A stretch of 64,000 nt of DNA from an uncultured Paludibaculum sp. (GTDB lineage Bacteria; Acidobacteriota; Terriglobia; Bryobacterales; Bryobacteraceae): NCBI RefSeq assembly GCF_963665245.1, contig NZ_OY762269.1, positions 558,001 through 622,000 of the forward strand, read 5' to 3'. The notes under the pieces are model-generated. The model was not told where the DNA came from. It saw nothing but the letters and a program-made list of their open reading frames with translations, and did not search any database. This document shows, piece by piece, positions 18,063 through 26,357 of the stretch; within the stretch, counting starts at the first letter, position 1, and each line of letters starts with the position of its first letter. The position numbers were made by a program, and so were the translations under genes.

Positions 18063-19817
18063 TCAAAGGTCGATCTCAATGTCGGCGGACGGCGTCGCGC
18101 AACAAATCAAAACGCTACCAGGAGTTGGTGGCTGCAGCGGATCAGGTTGATATTGGACACGCCCCCCGATCAGTGCGCACTCGCACATGTGGCAGACCCC
18201 TGTGCGACACGACCACTGGACGGGCACGCCGCAAGCTTCCGCAAACTCCAGCAAGCTGGAATACCGCGAATCCCAGCGAACGGTGAGGCCGCTTCGGGCA
18301 AACGCAATTTCGGGCCCCGTGCCCGGTTCTCCGGCGGGAGGGTGAGCCGAAGCCCGGGACGATGGCGTGATCCCAGGGGTGATCGATTGCTCCGGACCAA
18401 ACAACTCCGTATGAACTCGGGCCGGATCCGCCGCCCATGTCTTCAAGCCCTCGGTCAGTTGCTTCAGGAAGGATGACGGGCCACACAGGTAGAAATCGGC
18501 ATCACGAGGCACACTGAGACAATCGAGCAGCCGCGTGTCAACATGCCCAACCGAGTCGTAATCGGAACCCCGCTGATCCTCCAAGTTGGGCCGGCTGTAG
18601 ACAATATGCCTTCGGCCGTTCACCAGCGTCTGCAGGAGTTCACGCGACTCTTTCGCAAACGGATGTTCCGCCGCGTTACGCGCTCCGTGGATCCACCAAA
18701 CGGCGCGACCTGACGCAGCCGACGACAGCGAGTGGAGCATCGCGAGAACCGGCGTTGCGCCAATGCCGGCACTCAGCAGAACGACGGGCCCGTCGCCAGA
18801 CGTCAGTGTAAAGCCTCCACGAGGAGCGCTGAGCTCCAGGACATCACCCGCGCGTAGCTGATCGTGAAGATAGGAGCTGACGACACCGTTCCTTTCGCGT
18901 TTGACGCTGATCCGGTACGTGCTGTCGCCGGGCAAGCCCGACATCGAGTAGTTCCGAAGCAGCATTGCGCCGTCGGGCGTTGTGCGCAGACGCAGCACGA
19001 GAAACTGGCCCGGCAGAGCTGGAGGCAAAGATGGCCCGTCCAGTGGCTGGAGGGATATCGAGACGACATTCGCGGCCTCTCGATCCAGCCGGACCACGCG
19101 CATTGGTCGAAAGCCGGGCCACGCCGGCGGAGGCCCGGCTGGAGCTTTGAGACCCGCATTCCCGCCTTGCGAACTGCTCTGTTGGACAAGCGCCCTGAGG
19201 GAGCTCTTCCAGCCCGCACTGAGCGCCGGCACGCGCAACGACCGTTCGAGTTGCTCTCGCGAGGGGTTTGGCAGGTAGAGCAGCGCATCAATCTCGGCCA
19301 CCGTCATGCGCTCCGGCCCATCCGCCACCTTCACGATCTCATCCCCGGCGCCAACGTCGCCTTCTTCCAGCACGCGAAAGTAGAAGCCAGGCCGGTGATG
19401 GGACACGAGCAGGGCAGGCATCGCCGGCTCCTCCAGCCGGATGCCCACGCGATAGCAGGTGACGCGCGGCTGTGTGACCTCGAAAAGTGCGCTCCCAATG
19501 CGGTATTGATCGCCGATGCAAACCTCATCATCGGGTAAGCCGGCTACTGTGAAATTCTCACCAAATTGGCCGAATGAAAAATCGTTGCGGCCGAGGTGAG
19601 CCTCCCAGTAGCGGTAGGCGTCCATCTGGTAGACCATGACGGCGCGGTGTTCGCCCCCATGCCCTGCGACATCCCCTTGCCCATCGCCTTCCAAATTCAA
19701 GCGGCCAACCGCAACTCTACCCTGCACCGGCAGTTTCCAAACGGCGGTGCGGACTGTTTGGCCTTTCCATTCGATGTCACGCGGAAGCCCGACATTGATC
19801 GACACAAGCCATGCCAT
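18063..19817 (-). CDS. MOSC domain - ferredoxin reductase - 2Fe-2S fusion protein
   Basis: 584 residues in three modules. Residues 1-about 220 are a YiiM-type MOSC domain with its 3-alpha extension (GDVAGHGGEHRAVMVYQMDAYRYWE, FGENFTVAGL, and the conserved Cys in QPRVTCYRVGIR). Residues about 235-490 are an FAD/NAD reductase (LLRNYSMSG, GGFTLTSGDGPVVLLSAGIGATPVLAML, YLCGPSSFL). The last about 85 form a plant-type 2Fe-2S ferredoxin with CRTGVCHMC and a distal CC. MOSC proteins bind molybdenum cofactor or sulfur carriers; YiiM-type members reduce N-hydroxylated compounds, so electrons may pass from NAD(P)H via FAD and FeS to a Moco site. The ATG at 19817 has AGGAGGG before it. Confidence 0.88.
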   Translation of the reverse strand: MAWLVSINVGLPRDIEWKGQTVRTAVWKLPVQGRVAVGRLNLEGDGQGDVAGHGGEHRAVMVYQMDAYRYWEAHLGRNDFSFGQFGENFTVAGLPDDEVCIGDQYRIGSALFEVTQPRVTCYRVGIRLEEPAMPALLVSHHRPGFYFRVLEEGDVGAGDEIVKVADGPERMTVAEIDALLYLPNPSREQLERSLRVPALSAGWKSSLRALVQQSSSQGGNAGLKAPAGPPPAWPGFRPMRVVRLDREAANVVSISLQPLDGPSLPPALPGQFLVLRLRTTPDGAMLLRNYSMSGLPGDSTYRISVKRERNGVVSSYLHDQLRAGDVLELSAPRGGFTLTSGDGPVVLLSAGIGATPVLAMLHSLSSAASGRAVWWIHGARNAAEHPFAKESRELLQTLVNGRRHIVYSRPNLEDQRGSDYDSVGHVDTRLLDCLSVPRDADFYLCGPSSFLKQLTEGLKTWAADPARVHTELFGPEQSITPGITPSSRASAHPPAGEPGTGPEIAFARSGLTVRWDSRYSSLLEFAEACGVPVQWSCRTGVCHMCECALIGGRVQYQPDPLQPPTPGSVLICCATPSADIEIDL

Positions 19818-19925
19818 CAGATGCCCTCCTTTCAGTGGGCGCGGCGGAGGAACGAGGCAGGCGCCGCCGGTCATTCCAGCTTCGAGTAGGTGCTGCTAGT
19901 GGTTGCAAGCCCGATTCCTGGAGTC

Positions 19926-20108
19926 TAGCAGTCAGTCCGTGGCAGAAGTCCCGCAAGCCCTTGCCGCCCTTCGGGTTCGCGCCGCCGCTGGTCCTCGGTC
20001 TCGGAATGCTCTCGCTCCGTCGGAATGGATCGAGGTCGTCAATCAGCTCCGATTACAGGACCGGCGGCGTTGCGAACGGGGCCGTGCGACTTCTGCCACG
20101 GGCTGCTA
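19926..20108. repeat. MITE-like element with terminal inverted repeats
   Basis: A perfect 14-bp inverted repeat, CCGTGGCAGAAGTC (19937-19950) and its complement (20088-20101), is extended outward by TAGCAG/CTGCTA, giving 183 bp in all. No transposase frame and no clear target duplication. It lies in the 813-nt gap 19818-20630. Confidence 0.5.
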
Positions 20109-20241
20109 AACCACTTTCCTGGCATTCACAGGCCGTATCCACAGTGACGGAAGGGACGGGCTAAGCATGGACCAAGCCGTCCTTCCGGACCAGTGCAAAC
20201 CACCACTCCGAAGCCCCGCCAAGAGGCGCTCGTCGGTGAAG

Positions 20242-20394
20242 TCCTCTGCCCGCAAACGGACGCCCGGGGACGTCTTCACTCTGTCCCAAACGGAAAGCAT
20301 CTCAAGTGCCAACGACGTCACCACGTGGACAGAGCGAAACGGCCCCCCACCGGACGGGGCCGCAACCCAACCCAGAAGGCCGTGCCGAGTCCGC
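20242..20394. repeat. Long inverted-repeat element, copy 1
   Basis: Paralogous to 25352-25503. Imperfect arms of about 20 nt (20266-20286 and 20327-20347) enclose about 40 nt, so the transcript would fold into a long hairpin. Arms begin GGGGACGT and end CTCTGTCC. Confidence 0.65.
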
Positions 20395-20426
20395 GGAAGG
20401 TCGGAAGGGTGCGGAAGAGAGTCACC

Positions 20427-20630
20427 TCCTTGGTAAGCCTCTCGCCGCCAGCCCCGTCAGCCGCCGAAACCAACTCATCCTCACCTCACAACTCGCCCGT
20501 TTTGTCCCATGAAACTTTCTTAGTGACGGGCGCTCGAAATATATCTTCATTTTCGATTCAACAATTTACAGCCGGCCACTCCGAAATCACTGGGTCCACT
20601 CCAGTACAACCTTGCCCAAGGAGCATAACT
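20427..20630 (+). promoter_or_regulatory. Conserved leader of the MEIF-type gene, copy 1
   Basis: About 200 nt upstream of the gene at 20631 align almost end to end with 45201-45404, including an AT-rich AAATATATCTTC block that is a candidate promoter and the AAGGAGCATAACT ribosome site. The match is noncoding, so the region probably moves with the gene or is under selection. Confidence 0.6.
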
Positions 20631-20927
20631 ATGGAGATTTTCAAACAGACTACGGACGACTTTGTACCATCGCGCCGTTGTCTTCACACCACCGGCGCCG
20701 GGAACTGGCCTCTCCTCGGAGACCATTCGGCCAACCTCATCACGAGCATCGAAGATCAGGCCCTCTTTACCGGGCTGCGGGACGACGTCCACCAGTACCT
20801 CACCCCGGCCAACCGCTTCGAACAGCATAGGGCCGCCTCAATCCCTGAGGACCTCTGCCGCAAGGCCGGCCACGCCCTCCTCGAAACCACCGTCCGGTCC
20901 GCCGCCATCGAGCGCCGGGAACTATAG
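20631..20927 (+). CDS. Small conserved protein of the terminase-like module (short paralog)
   Basis: 98 residues opening MEIFKQTTDDFVPSR, with SANLITSIEDQALFTGLRDDVHQYLTPANRFEQH and a helical tail. Most of the length aligns to the protein at 45405, which is 60 residues longer; this copy stops early after AAIERREL and is probably truncated. No known domain recognised. AAGGAG lies 8 nt before the ATG. The terminase-like ATPase gene begins 17 nt downstream, suggesting one operon of three genes before the IS insertion. Confidence 0.7.
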   Translation: MEIFKQTTDDFVPSRRCLHTTGAGNWPLLGDHSANLITSIEDQALFTGLRDDVHQYLTPANRFEQHRAASIPEDLCRKAGHALLETTVRSAAIERREL

Positions 20928-20944
20928 CCGCAAGGAAGACACCA

Positions 20945-21817
20945 ATGACGATCGCAAGATGGCAGGACAGAACAGCCGGGCGGTTTCGTTACAGCCCGCC
21001 CACCGAACTCGCACTCGCCGGCCAGCAGCCGGCCCCGCCCCCAACCAGCACCCCAGATCGGCCCTCGCAGTGGGTCCGCGACACCTTTCAGTTCACGCCG
21101 GACCCCGCCCAAACCGCGGTCCTCGACACCCCCGCCCGCCGTGTCCTCCTCTGCTGCACACGCCAGTGGGGCAAGTCCACCGTCACGGCTCTCATGGCCC
21201 TCTATCACGCCTTCAACGCGCCGGAAACCCTCACCCTCTGCGTGAGCCCGTTCCTCCGCCAAAGCCGGACCTTCCTGCAGAAGGCCGCCCGCTTCCTCCG
21301 TCGTGCCGGTGTCCCCTACGCCCGCGATCCCCGCGACCCGCTCTCCCTCCTCCTCCCCAACGGCTCCGCGCTCATCGGTCTCCCCGCCCGCGAAGCCAAC
21401 ATTCGCGGCTTCGACAACGTCTCGTTCCTCATCCTCGACGAGGCCGCCAAAATCCCCGACGAAGTCTACGCCGCCATCCGGCCCACCCGCGCCATCTCCG
21501 ACGGCCGCCTCTGGATCCTCTCCACGCCCGCCGGCCAGTCTGGCTTCTTCTTTCGCGAATGGCACGACCCCGCCGCCGACTGGGCCCGCTTCACCGTCAA
21601 GGCCACCGCCTGCCCTCGCATCAGCCCGGACTTCCTCGCTACCGAACGCCGAGCCCTCGGCGAGCACGACTTCGCCCAGGAGTACCTCTGCGAATTCCGC
21701 CCCTCGGAACACCAACTCATCCCCCGCGACCTGATCGACCTGGCCGTCGTCCCCGGCGAGACGTTCTTCGACGAACAGGACGATGCCCTGCTAGCCCGAA
21801 GTTCCATCTGGCAATAG
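20945..21817 (+). CDS. Terminase large subunit-like ATPase, 3' end replaced by IS sequence
   Basis: 290 residues as it stands. It matches the ATPase half of phage terminase large subunits: adenine-side Q in FTPDPAQTAVLDTPAR, Walker A LLCCTRQWGKST, Walker B FLILDEAAKI and a C-motif-like ILSTPAG. The nuclease half is missing here and occurs as a separate gene at 23840. An IS1634-type element entered at CTAG (21791-21794); joining 21794 to 23747 restores an open frame of 302 residues ending with TGA at 23805 and an acidic Pro/Ala tail, so the present last six residues (RSSIWQ) are IS-derived. All ATPase motifs remain. AAGGAAG precedes the ATG. Confidence 0.8.
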   Translation: MTIARWQDRTAGRFRYSPPTELALAGQQPAPPPTSTPDRPSQWVRDTFQFTPDPAQTAVLDTPARRVLLCCTRQWGKSTVTALMALYHAFNAPETLTLCVSPFLRQSRTFLQKAARFLRRAGVPYARDPRDPLSLLLPNGSALIGLPAREANIRGFDNVSFLILDEAAKIPDEVYAAIRPTRAISDGRLWILSTPAGQSGFFFREWHDPAADWARFTVKATACPRISPDFLATERRALGEHDFAQEYLCEFRPSEHQLIPRDLIDLAVVPGETFFDEQDDALLARSSIWQ

Positions 21818-23742
21818 GCACTATCTGCCTGATATGACGGTGGAAGAGGCAGAACTGGTCTTCCTGTTTCTGGCTACAGACCCAGGAGTCGGAGGGCACG
21901 GGCTTGCAAAGCAGTGGGTTCGGTGAGTTGCTGGAAGGTTGTGGCGCTTGGGTCGGAAGGAATGCGGCAGGTGTTGCGGCAGTGCGTGGCAAGCTCTCGC
22001 AACAGAGTCTCGAAGCTGTGGACGGGGAAGCCATCGGCGGTGACACGTTCCAACTTCTTCCGCTGAGCCGAAGCCGAGCACTCAGCCGGCGCAACCGGAT
22101 CGCGGCGAGTTCGATCTCGGCTGAGTTCCTCATCCTGAAACAGCAAAGGAGCCAGATCTCTGCGCATGTGCCACTCCACATAGAAGGCCAGCATACAGAG
22201 CAGAATGTGCGCCCGCACATGGTCCTCGGTGCGGTGATGGATGGGGCGGATTCGCAGATCCATTCCTTTCAGACTGCGGAAGGCGCGCTCCACCTGCGCC
22301 AGGCTCTTGTAGCGGCGTACCGCGTCCGGGGCCGAGCAACGGCTCTCGGGCTCGCTGGTGCGCACCACGTAGACGCCGTCCAGTTGGCTTTCGCGCCGGA
22401 TCGATTCCTCTCGCCGGGTCCAGGCGAAGACGCCATCGGCGATGTTGAGCTCGAAGTGTTTGGCGACCTTGTAGCGGTTCAAGACCCTGCCCACTTTCAG
22501 CGCGATCTCGGCCTCACTGAGCGGAGTGCGCGTGCGGCGCTTGACCTGGGCGGCGATCTTGGCCAACTCCTTCTCGGTGGCCTCGATCAGCTCGCCTCGC
22601 TTCCGCCTGCGCTCGTCGGCCAGCAGCGGATTGAAGCAGGCCACCAGGCGCTCGCCGGGATAGACGGGCGAATTGATCTCGGCCAGATTGGTTTCGTCGA
22701 ACAGGGACAGTTGCAGGCTTCCGCCGTCGACCAGTTCGCGAATCGCCGGCCCGCGCAGGGCCGAGATCCAACCGAGTCCGGGATGCTGTTTAAGCTGGCC
22801 GATCTGCGTTTCGGTGAGCATGCCGCGGTCGCCCACCAGAACCACGCGGGACAGGCCGAAACGTTGGCGGAGCTTATCCACTTGATCGGGAACGGTGGTG
22901 GGATCGCCGGTATTGCCGGGATAAACGTCGACGGCCACGGGGCGGCCTTCACTGTCGGTCAGCAGGCCGTAGACGATGATGGGCAGTCCCTTCTTTCCGT
23001 CGCGGTTGTGGCCGAGTCGCGCCAAGGGGCAGGTGTGACCTTCGTAGTAACTACTGCTGACGTCATAGAGCACCAGGGAACCGTCGTGGAGGTGGCGCTG
23101 GGCGAGTTTCTTTTCGATGTGCGACTGGCGGGCCAGCAGCCAGTCCATGGCCTGGTACAAGTCGTCTTCGGTGGCGTCGGCGACCCCGAGTTCCTCGGCC
23201 AGAGTGGTGGTGTGCCAAAGCCTGGTGGTGGCGAGTTTGGAGCAGGGGTGCAGAAGACGTTCGGCGATCATGGCGAGAACGAGGTCGCGCTCGCGGCAGG
23301 GTTTAGAGGCCAGCAGCGAATCGAGGCCGAGACGATGCATGGAGCCGAGCACGGCCTGGACATGGCCGTGAGGGAGATTGCGTTCGACGAGGAAAGCTTG
23401 GGAGGCGGGGAGGAACTGCTCACCGGCGAGAGAGCGACGAATGAGGTCGATGAGATCGGGCGGGAGATGGGAGATGTTGCCGAGGGTTTCGTGGCGGACC
23501 TGGGAGCCGACGCGGAAGGAGCGGCGGAGCAAGTGGGTCTGGTAGAGTTTGCCTTTGTAGGTCCGGGAAGTGGTGGCCACATGAACCCGGCCGGTCCTGG
23601 ATGGCATGGCCAATTATAAGGGAGAGAGGAAAGGAAGGCAAGTGGTATCTGACATATTTAGTGGCTACAAATGTAACCTCGAAATCACCTTACATGACTG
23701 AACCAGAAGGCGTTGGGCTATTTCAGGGCTTGGAACTTCGGG
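21795..23742 (-). mobile_element. IS1634-type insertion sequence
   Basis: 1948 bp bounded by perfect 12-bp inverted repeats CCCGAAGTTCCA and flanked by CTAG (21791-21794 and 23743-23746). Because CTAG is itself palindromic, it could alternatively belong to 16-bp ends with a 3-bp CTG duplication. One transposase gene, intact. Confidence 0.85.
21874..23613 (-). CDS. IS1634-family transposase
   Basis: 579 residues, DDE transposase of the IS4/IS1634 type. The acidic residues can be placed in VLYDVSSSYYEG (first Asp), VVLVGDRGML (second Asp) and AQVERAFRSLKGMDLRIRPI (Glu, with the YREK-like context). Other typical pieces are KKGLPIIVYGLL and the N-terminal YKGKLYQTHLLRRSFR. The frame is unbroken, so the element may still be active. 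It is antisense to the terminase-like genes that flank it. Confidence 0.92.
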   Translation of the reverse strand: MAMPSRTGRVHVATTSRTYKGKLYQTHLLRRSFRVGSQVRHETLGNISHLPPDLIDLIRRSLAGEQFLPASQAFLVERNLPHGHVQAVLGSMHRLGLDSLLASKPCRERDLVLAMIAERLLHPCSKLATTRLWHTTTLAEELGVADATEDDLYQAMDWLLARQSHIEKKLAQRHLHDGSLVLYDVSSSYYEGHTCPLARLGHNRDGKKGLPIIVYGLLTDSEGRPVAVDVYPGNTGDPTTVPDQVDKLRQRFGLSRVVLVGDRGMLTETQIGQLKQHPGLGWISALRGPAIRELVDGGSLQLSLFDETNLAEINSPVYPGERLVACFNPLLADERRRKRGELIEATEKELAKIAAQVKRRTRTPLSEAEIALKVGRVLNRYKVAKHFELNIADGVFAWTRREESIRRESQLDGVYVVRTSEPESRCSAPDAVRRYKSLAQVERAFRSLKGMDLRIRPIHHRTEDHVRAHILLCMLAFYVEWHMRRDLAPLLFQDEELSRDRTRRDPVAPAECSASAQRKKLERVTADGFPVHSFETLLRELATHCRNTCRIPSDPSATTFQQLTEPTALQARALRLLGL

Positions 23743-23839
23743 CTAGCTGGTCCGGACCCGGACGCCGATCCAGCAGCCGGGGAACCGGAGGAACCGGCCG
23801 CCTGAAGCCCTCCGCCGGCGCGCTCACAAAGGAAAACCC

Positions 23840-24502
23840 ATGCGAAAACCAAACCCCCACTCTACCTACCATCTCGGGCTCGACCTCGGCTTCAGCCGCA
23901 ACCCCTCGGCCCTGGCCTGCCTGGAGGACCTCACCCGGCCCACGGGCGAGTTCGACCACATCTACCGGCAGGAGAAGACCGAGACAGTGCTGATCCTCCG
24001 CGCCATCTTCCGGCTGCCGTTGCGCACGCCCTATGCGAACATCCCGGCCTTCTTGGCGAACTATCTGGAGCGGCTGGACGCCCGCACGCCGCACTACCGG
24101 CCGGTCAAGCATCTGGCCATCGACGCCACGGGCGTAGGCCTGCCGGTAGTGGAGCACCTCCAGCGCGCCGCTCTCCCCGTCCGTCTGGAGCCCATCGTGA
24201 TCACGAGCGGCGAATCCGTGGGCCAACTCGCGCATGCGGTCTCGGTGCCCCGAAGCGCGCTCCTCCACAACCTGCGAGTGTTATTGGAGACCCAAACCCT
24301 GCGCATCCCATCCGGTCTCCCCAACCTGCCAGATCTCTATGCGGAGCTGGGAGGCCTGGGCGATCCCAAAGCCACAACCCCGGACGACATGGCCTTTGCC
24401 CTGGCCTTAGCCGCCTGGAGCGCCCGCCCCCAGCCCTATATCGGCGAACGCGACCACGCCTTGCCCGTCCACCTGGGAGGCCCCAAACCCAGGCTGTACT
24501 AA
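23840..24502 (+). CDS. Terminase nuclease-like protein (RNase H fold), encoded separately
   Basis: 220 residues resembling the C-terminal nuclease of terminase large subunits: LGLDLGFSRNPSALACLE (first Asp), HLAIDATGVGLPVVEHL (second Asp) and TPDDMAFALALAAW (third acidic site), the usual metal-binding triad. There is no ATPase domain. AAAGGA lies 7 nt before the ATG. Before the IS insertion it started 34 nt after the ATPase gene, so ATPase and nuclease are natural separate genes and not halves cut by the IS. No portal, capsid or small terminase gene is in the window. Its 3' end is copied at 25621. Confidence 0.78.
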   Translation: MRKPNPHSTYHLGLDLGFSRNPSALACLEDLTRPTGEFDHIYRQEKTETVLILRAIFRLPLRTPYANIPAFLANYLERLDARTPHYRPVKHLAIDATGVGLPVVEHLQRAALPVRLEPIVITSGESVGQLAHAVSVPRSALLHNLRVLLETQTLRIPSGLPNLPDLYAELGGLGDPKATTPDDMAFALALAAWSARPQPYIGERDHALPVHLGGPKPRLY

Positions 24503-24861
24503 ACAGACCGGAGCAGCCATGCGTAGACTAATTCGTGGCGCAGCCCCCAGCAACTTGTGGGGTGGACTTCAGTCGCGTGTGGGGCATGCTTCAGCTTGCG
24601 GAGGGCTTCAGCCCTCCTCTGCAAACCAGAAACTCCGCAGCAGCGCGAGTGGAGCCCAGAACATAAGGGAGGGAAGGCCGGGTCATCCGCGTAGACCGGA
24701 TTACCAAACAGGGAGCCAGACAATGCGTGTGATGGTATTCGTGAAGGCGACCGAAGACAGCGAAAAGGGTTCCGCCCCACGCCCGAGGCGATGCAGGCGA
24801 TGGAGGAGATGGGCAAATTCAATGACGAGCTTCGCAAGGCCGGCATCCTGCTCGCAGCCGA
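24467..24861. repeat. Segmental duplication, unit 1
   Basis: Covers the last residues of the nuclease gene, a noncoding stretch with GGCTTCAGCCC hairpins and the start of a YciI-like gene. Aligns in order with 25621-25981 with small gaps. Confidence 0.75.
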
Positions 24862-25123
24862 CGGCCTCAAGCCCTCTTCGCACGGCAAGCGCATTGCGTT
24901 TGACGGGCCCCGCCGAGCGATCACCGACGGGCCATTCGCCGAAGCTCGCGAACTGGTAGCCGGTTTCTGGCTCTGGGAAGTGAAGGATATGGACGAAGCA
25001 GTCGCCTGGGTAAAGCGATGCCCGAATCCGATGCCGGGACCGAGCGTGATCGAAATCCGTCCACTGTACGAAATGGCGGATTGGCAGCCGGAATCAGACG
25101 CCGCGGGTCCCGGGAATTCATGA
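24723..25123 (+). pseudogene. YciI-like (DGPF domain) protein gene with 1-nt frameshift
   Basis: Starts MRVMVFVKATEDSEKG and, after a lost base in the G-run at about 24767, continues in another frame as PEAMQAMEEMGKFNDELRKAGILLAADGL, then AFDGPRRAITDGPFAEARELVAGFW (the DGPF motif) to a TGA at 25121. The second copy has four Gs where this one has three, which confirms the deletion. The family is small ferredoxin-fold enzymes often encoded beside ECF sigma factors; none is present here. GGGAG precedes the ATG. Confidence 0.8.
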
Positions 25124-25279
25124 CCAGGCAGTCTTGCCGGAAGCCCCACTGCGCCTACGTGCTGAGCAACTCCTCAATCGTCCACGCGGGATCGGTGAGC
25201 CAACGGTCATGCAGGTCAGGCAGGGTGCCCCTGTCCCGGCCGGAACCCCGGAATTCGAAGCGGGAGGCCACGCCCCCGG

Positions 25280-25330
25280 CCCAGTCCCGGAACGTAAGTG
25301 ACGGGCTAAGCACAGACCCAGCCGCCCGCC
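25280..25330. repeat. 51-bp dispersed repeat, copy 1
   Basis: Identical over 51 nt to 26005-26055. The core CAGTCCCGGA, a short variable part, then GACGGGCT also occurs once per unit in the 120-bp array at 46681-47620. Confidence 0.75.
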
Positions 25331-25351
25331 AGGAGCCGCCCGCCAGTGGCC

Positions 25352-25503
25352 TCTTCTGCCCGCAAACGGAAGCCCGGGGACGTTTTCACTCTGTCCCAAA
25401 CGGAAAGCAGCTCCAACTCCAACGACGCCCCCACGCGGACAGAGCGAAACGTCCCCCACCGGAAACGGCCCCAGCCCAACCCAGAAGACCGTGCCGAGTC
25501 CGC
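25352..25503. repeat. Long inverted-repeat element, copy 2
   Basis: Aligns with 20242-20394. Arms 25376-25396 and 25437-25457 pair imperfectly around a loop of about 40 nt; loop sequences differ more between copies than the arms do. Confidence 0.65.
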
Positions 25504-25620
25504 AAGAGCAGCCCGCCGGGGACGTTGTGCACCCAAACGGATTCGGTTGTTCCCACCTGCTCATCCCGCCGTCCGGGCAGAAGACGATAGCACCTAACCC
25601 TGCCGGCGGTTCCTCTACGC

Positions 25621-25981
25621 GTCCACCTGGGAGCCCCAAACCCAGGCTGCATTGAGGTACACCGCCGCAGCAAGGCATCCATTCGTTTGTGGGGTGGACT
25701 TCAGTCTGCAAAGGGCTTCAGCCCGCCTCTTCGAACCAGAAGAAACGCAGCAGCACGAGTGGAGCCCAGGGCTAAGATGAGGAAGGCCGGGTGTTCCGCC
25801 TAGACCGCCCTCGAGTTGGTGCGAACCAGGGAGACAGGCAATGCGTGTGATGGTATTCGTGAAGGCGACCGAAGACAGCGAAAAGGGGTTCCGCCCCACG
25901 CCCGAGGCGATGCAGGCCATGCAGGAGATGGGCAAATTCAATGACGAGCTTCACAAGGCCGGCATCCTGCTCGCAGCCGCC
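25621..25981. repeat. Segmental duplication, unit 2
   Basis: Second copy of 24467-24861, starting with a fragment of the nuclease gene end and stopping inside the YciI-like gene, where the 51-bp repeat region begins. Confidence 0.75.
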
Positions 25982-26026
25982 GGCTTCGTCGGCGCGCCCC
26001 CAGTCCCAGTCCCGGAACGTAAGTGA
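25841..26026 (+). pseudogene. YciI-like protein gene, 3'-truncated copy
   Basis: MRVMVFVKATEDSEKGFRPT and onward matches the start of the family without the frameshift of copy 1, but after AGILLAAAG the sequence changes to repeat-derived GFVGAPPVPVPERK and stops. The DGPF motif and the whole C-terminal half are lost, so it is not expected to work. Confidence 0.75.
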
Positions 26027-26055
26027 CGGGCTAAGCACAGACCCAGCCGCCCGCC
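26005..26055. repeat. 51-bp dispersed repeat, copy 2
   Basis: Identical to 25280-25330; sits at the point where the YciI-like copy is broken off, so recombination at the repeat may have caused the truncation. Confidence 0.75.
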
Positions 26056-26111
26056 CGGACCAGCGCAACAACGCATCTCCAACGCGCACCTTGCTCGCCG
26101 TCGAGTGCGCC

Positions 26112-26357
26112 CGGCTCGACGAGTAGGCTCCGGCCGGCGGGCAGTCGAATCTCAATCGCCGATCCGTGCCCAGCCGCCGCTTGAGTCGCCCTGCCGGCGT
26201 CCACCAAGTGGACCTCAACGAAGGGCTGCGGACCTGCCAGGATCAAGCGTTTCTTCCAGGCGAAGAAGTGTGTTGGCGAAAGGCCAGGTGCCCGTCCGAA
26301 CGCCGGCGCACTTTGACAGCTCCGCTCGTGCTCAGCGCCCAGTTCTCGCCCTTCCAC
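26112..26357 (-). pseudogene. IS66 tnpA fragment
   Basis: Closely matches the middle of the tnpA genes at 42870 and 44631 (GLSPTHFFAWKKRLILAGPQPFVEVHL is shared) but lacks a proper start and end and has several substitutions. A relic of an older IS66 copy. Confidence 0.8.

Larger units (their letters stand above)
25124..25620. other. Repeat-filled region without a gene
   Basis: Contains a possible minus-strand coding remnant (25159-25290) ending HDRWLTDPAWTIEELLST, the 51-nt repeat at 25280 and the inverted-repeat element at 25352. No intact gene. Confidence 0.45.

Noticed and set aside
21904..23619. 571-codon plus-strand frame antisense to the IS1634 transposase
   Set aside because: Shadow frame; the minus strand has the transposase DDE motifs.
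20945..24502. Remnant prophage
   Set aside because: Only terminase-like functions are seen; no structural, integrase or lysis gene, and no attachment site.
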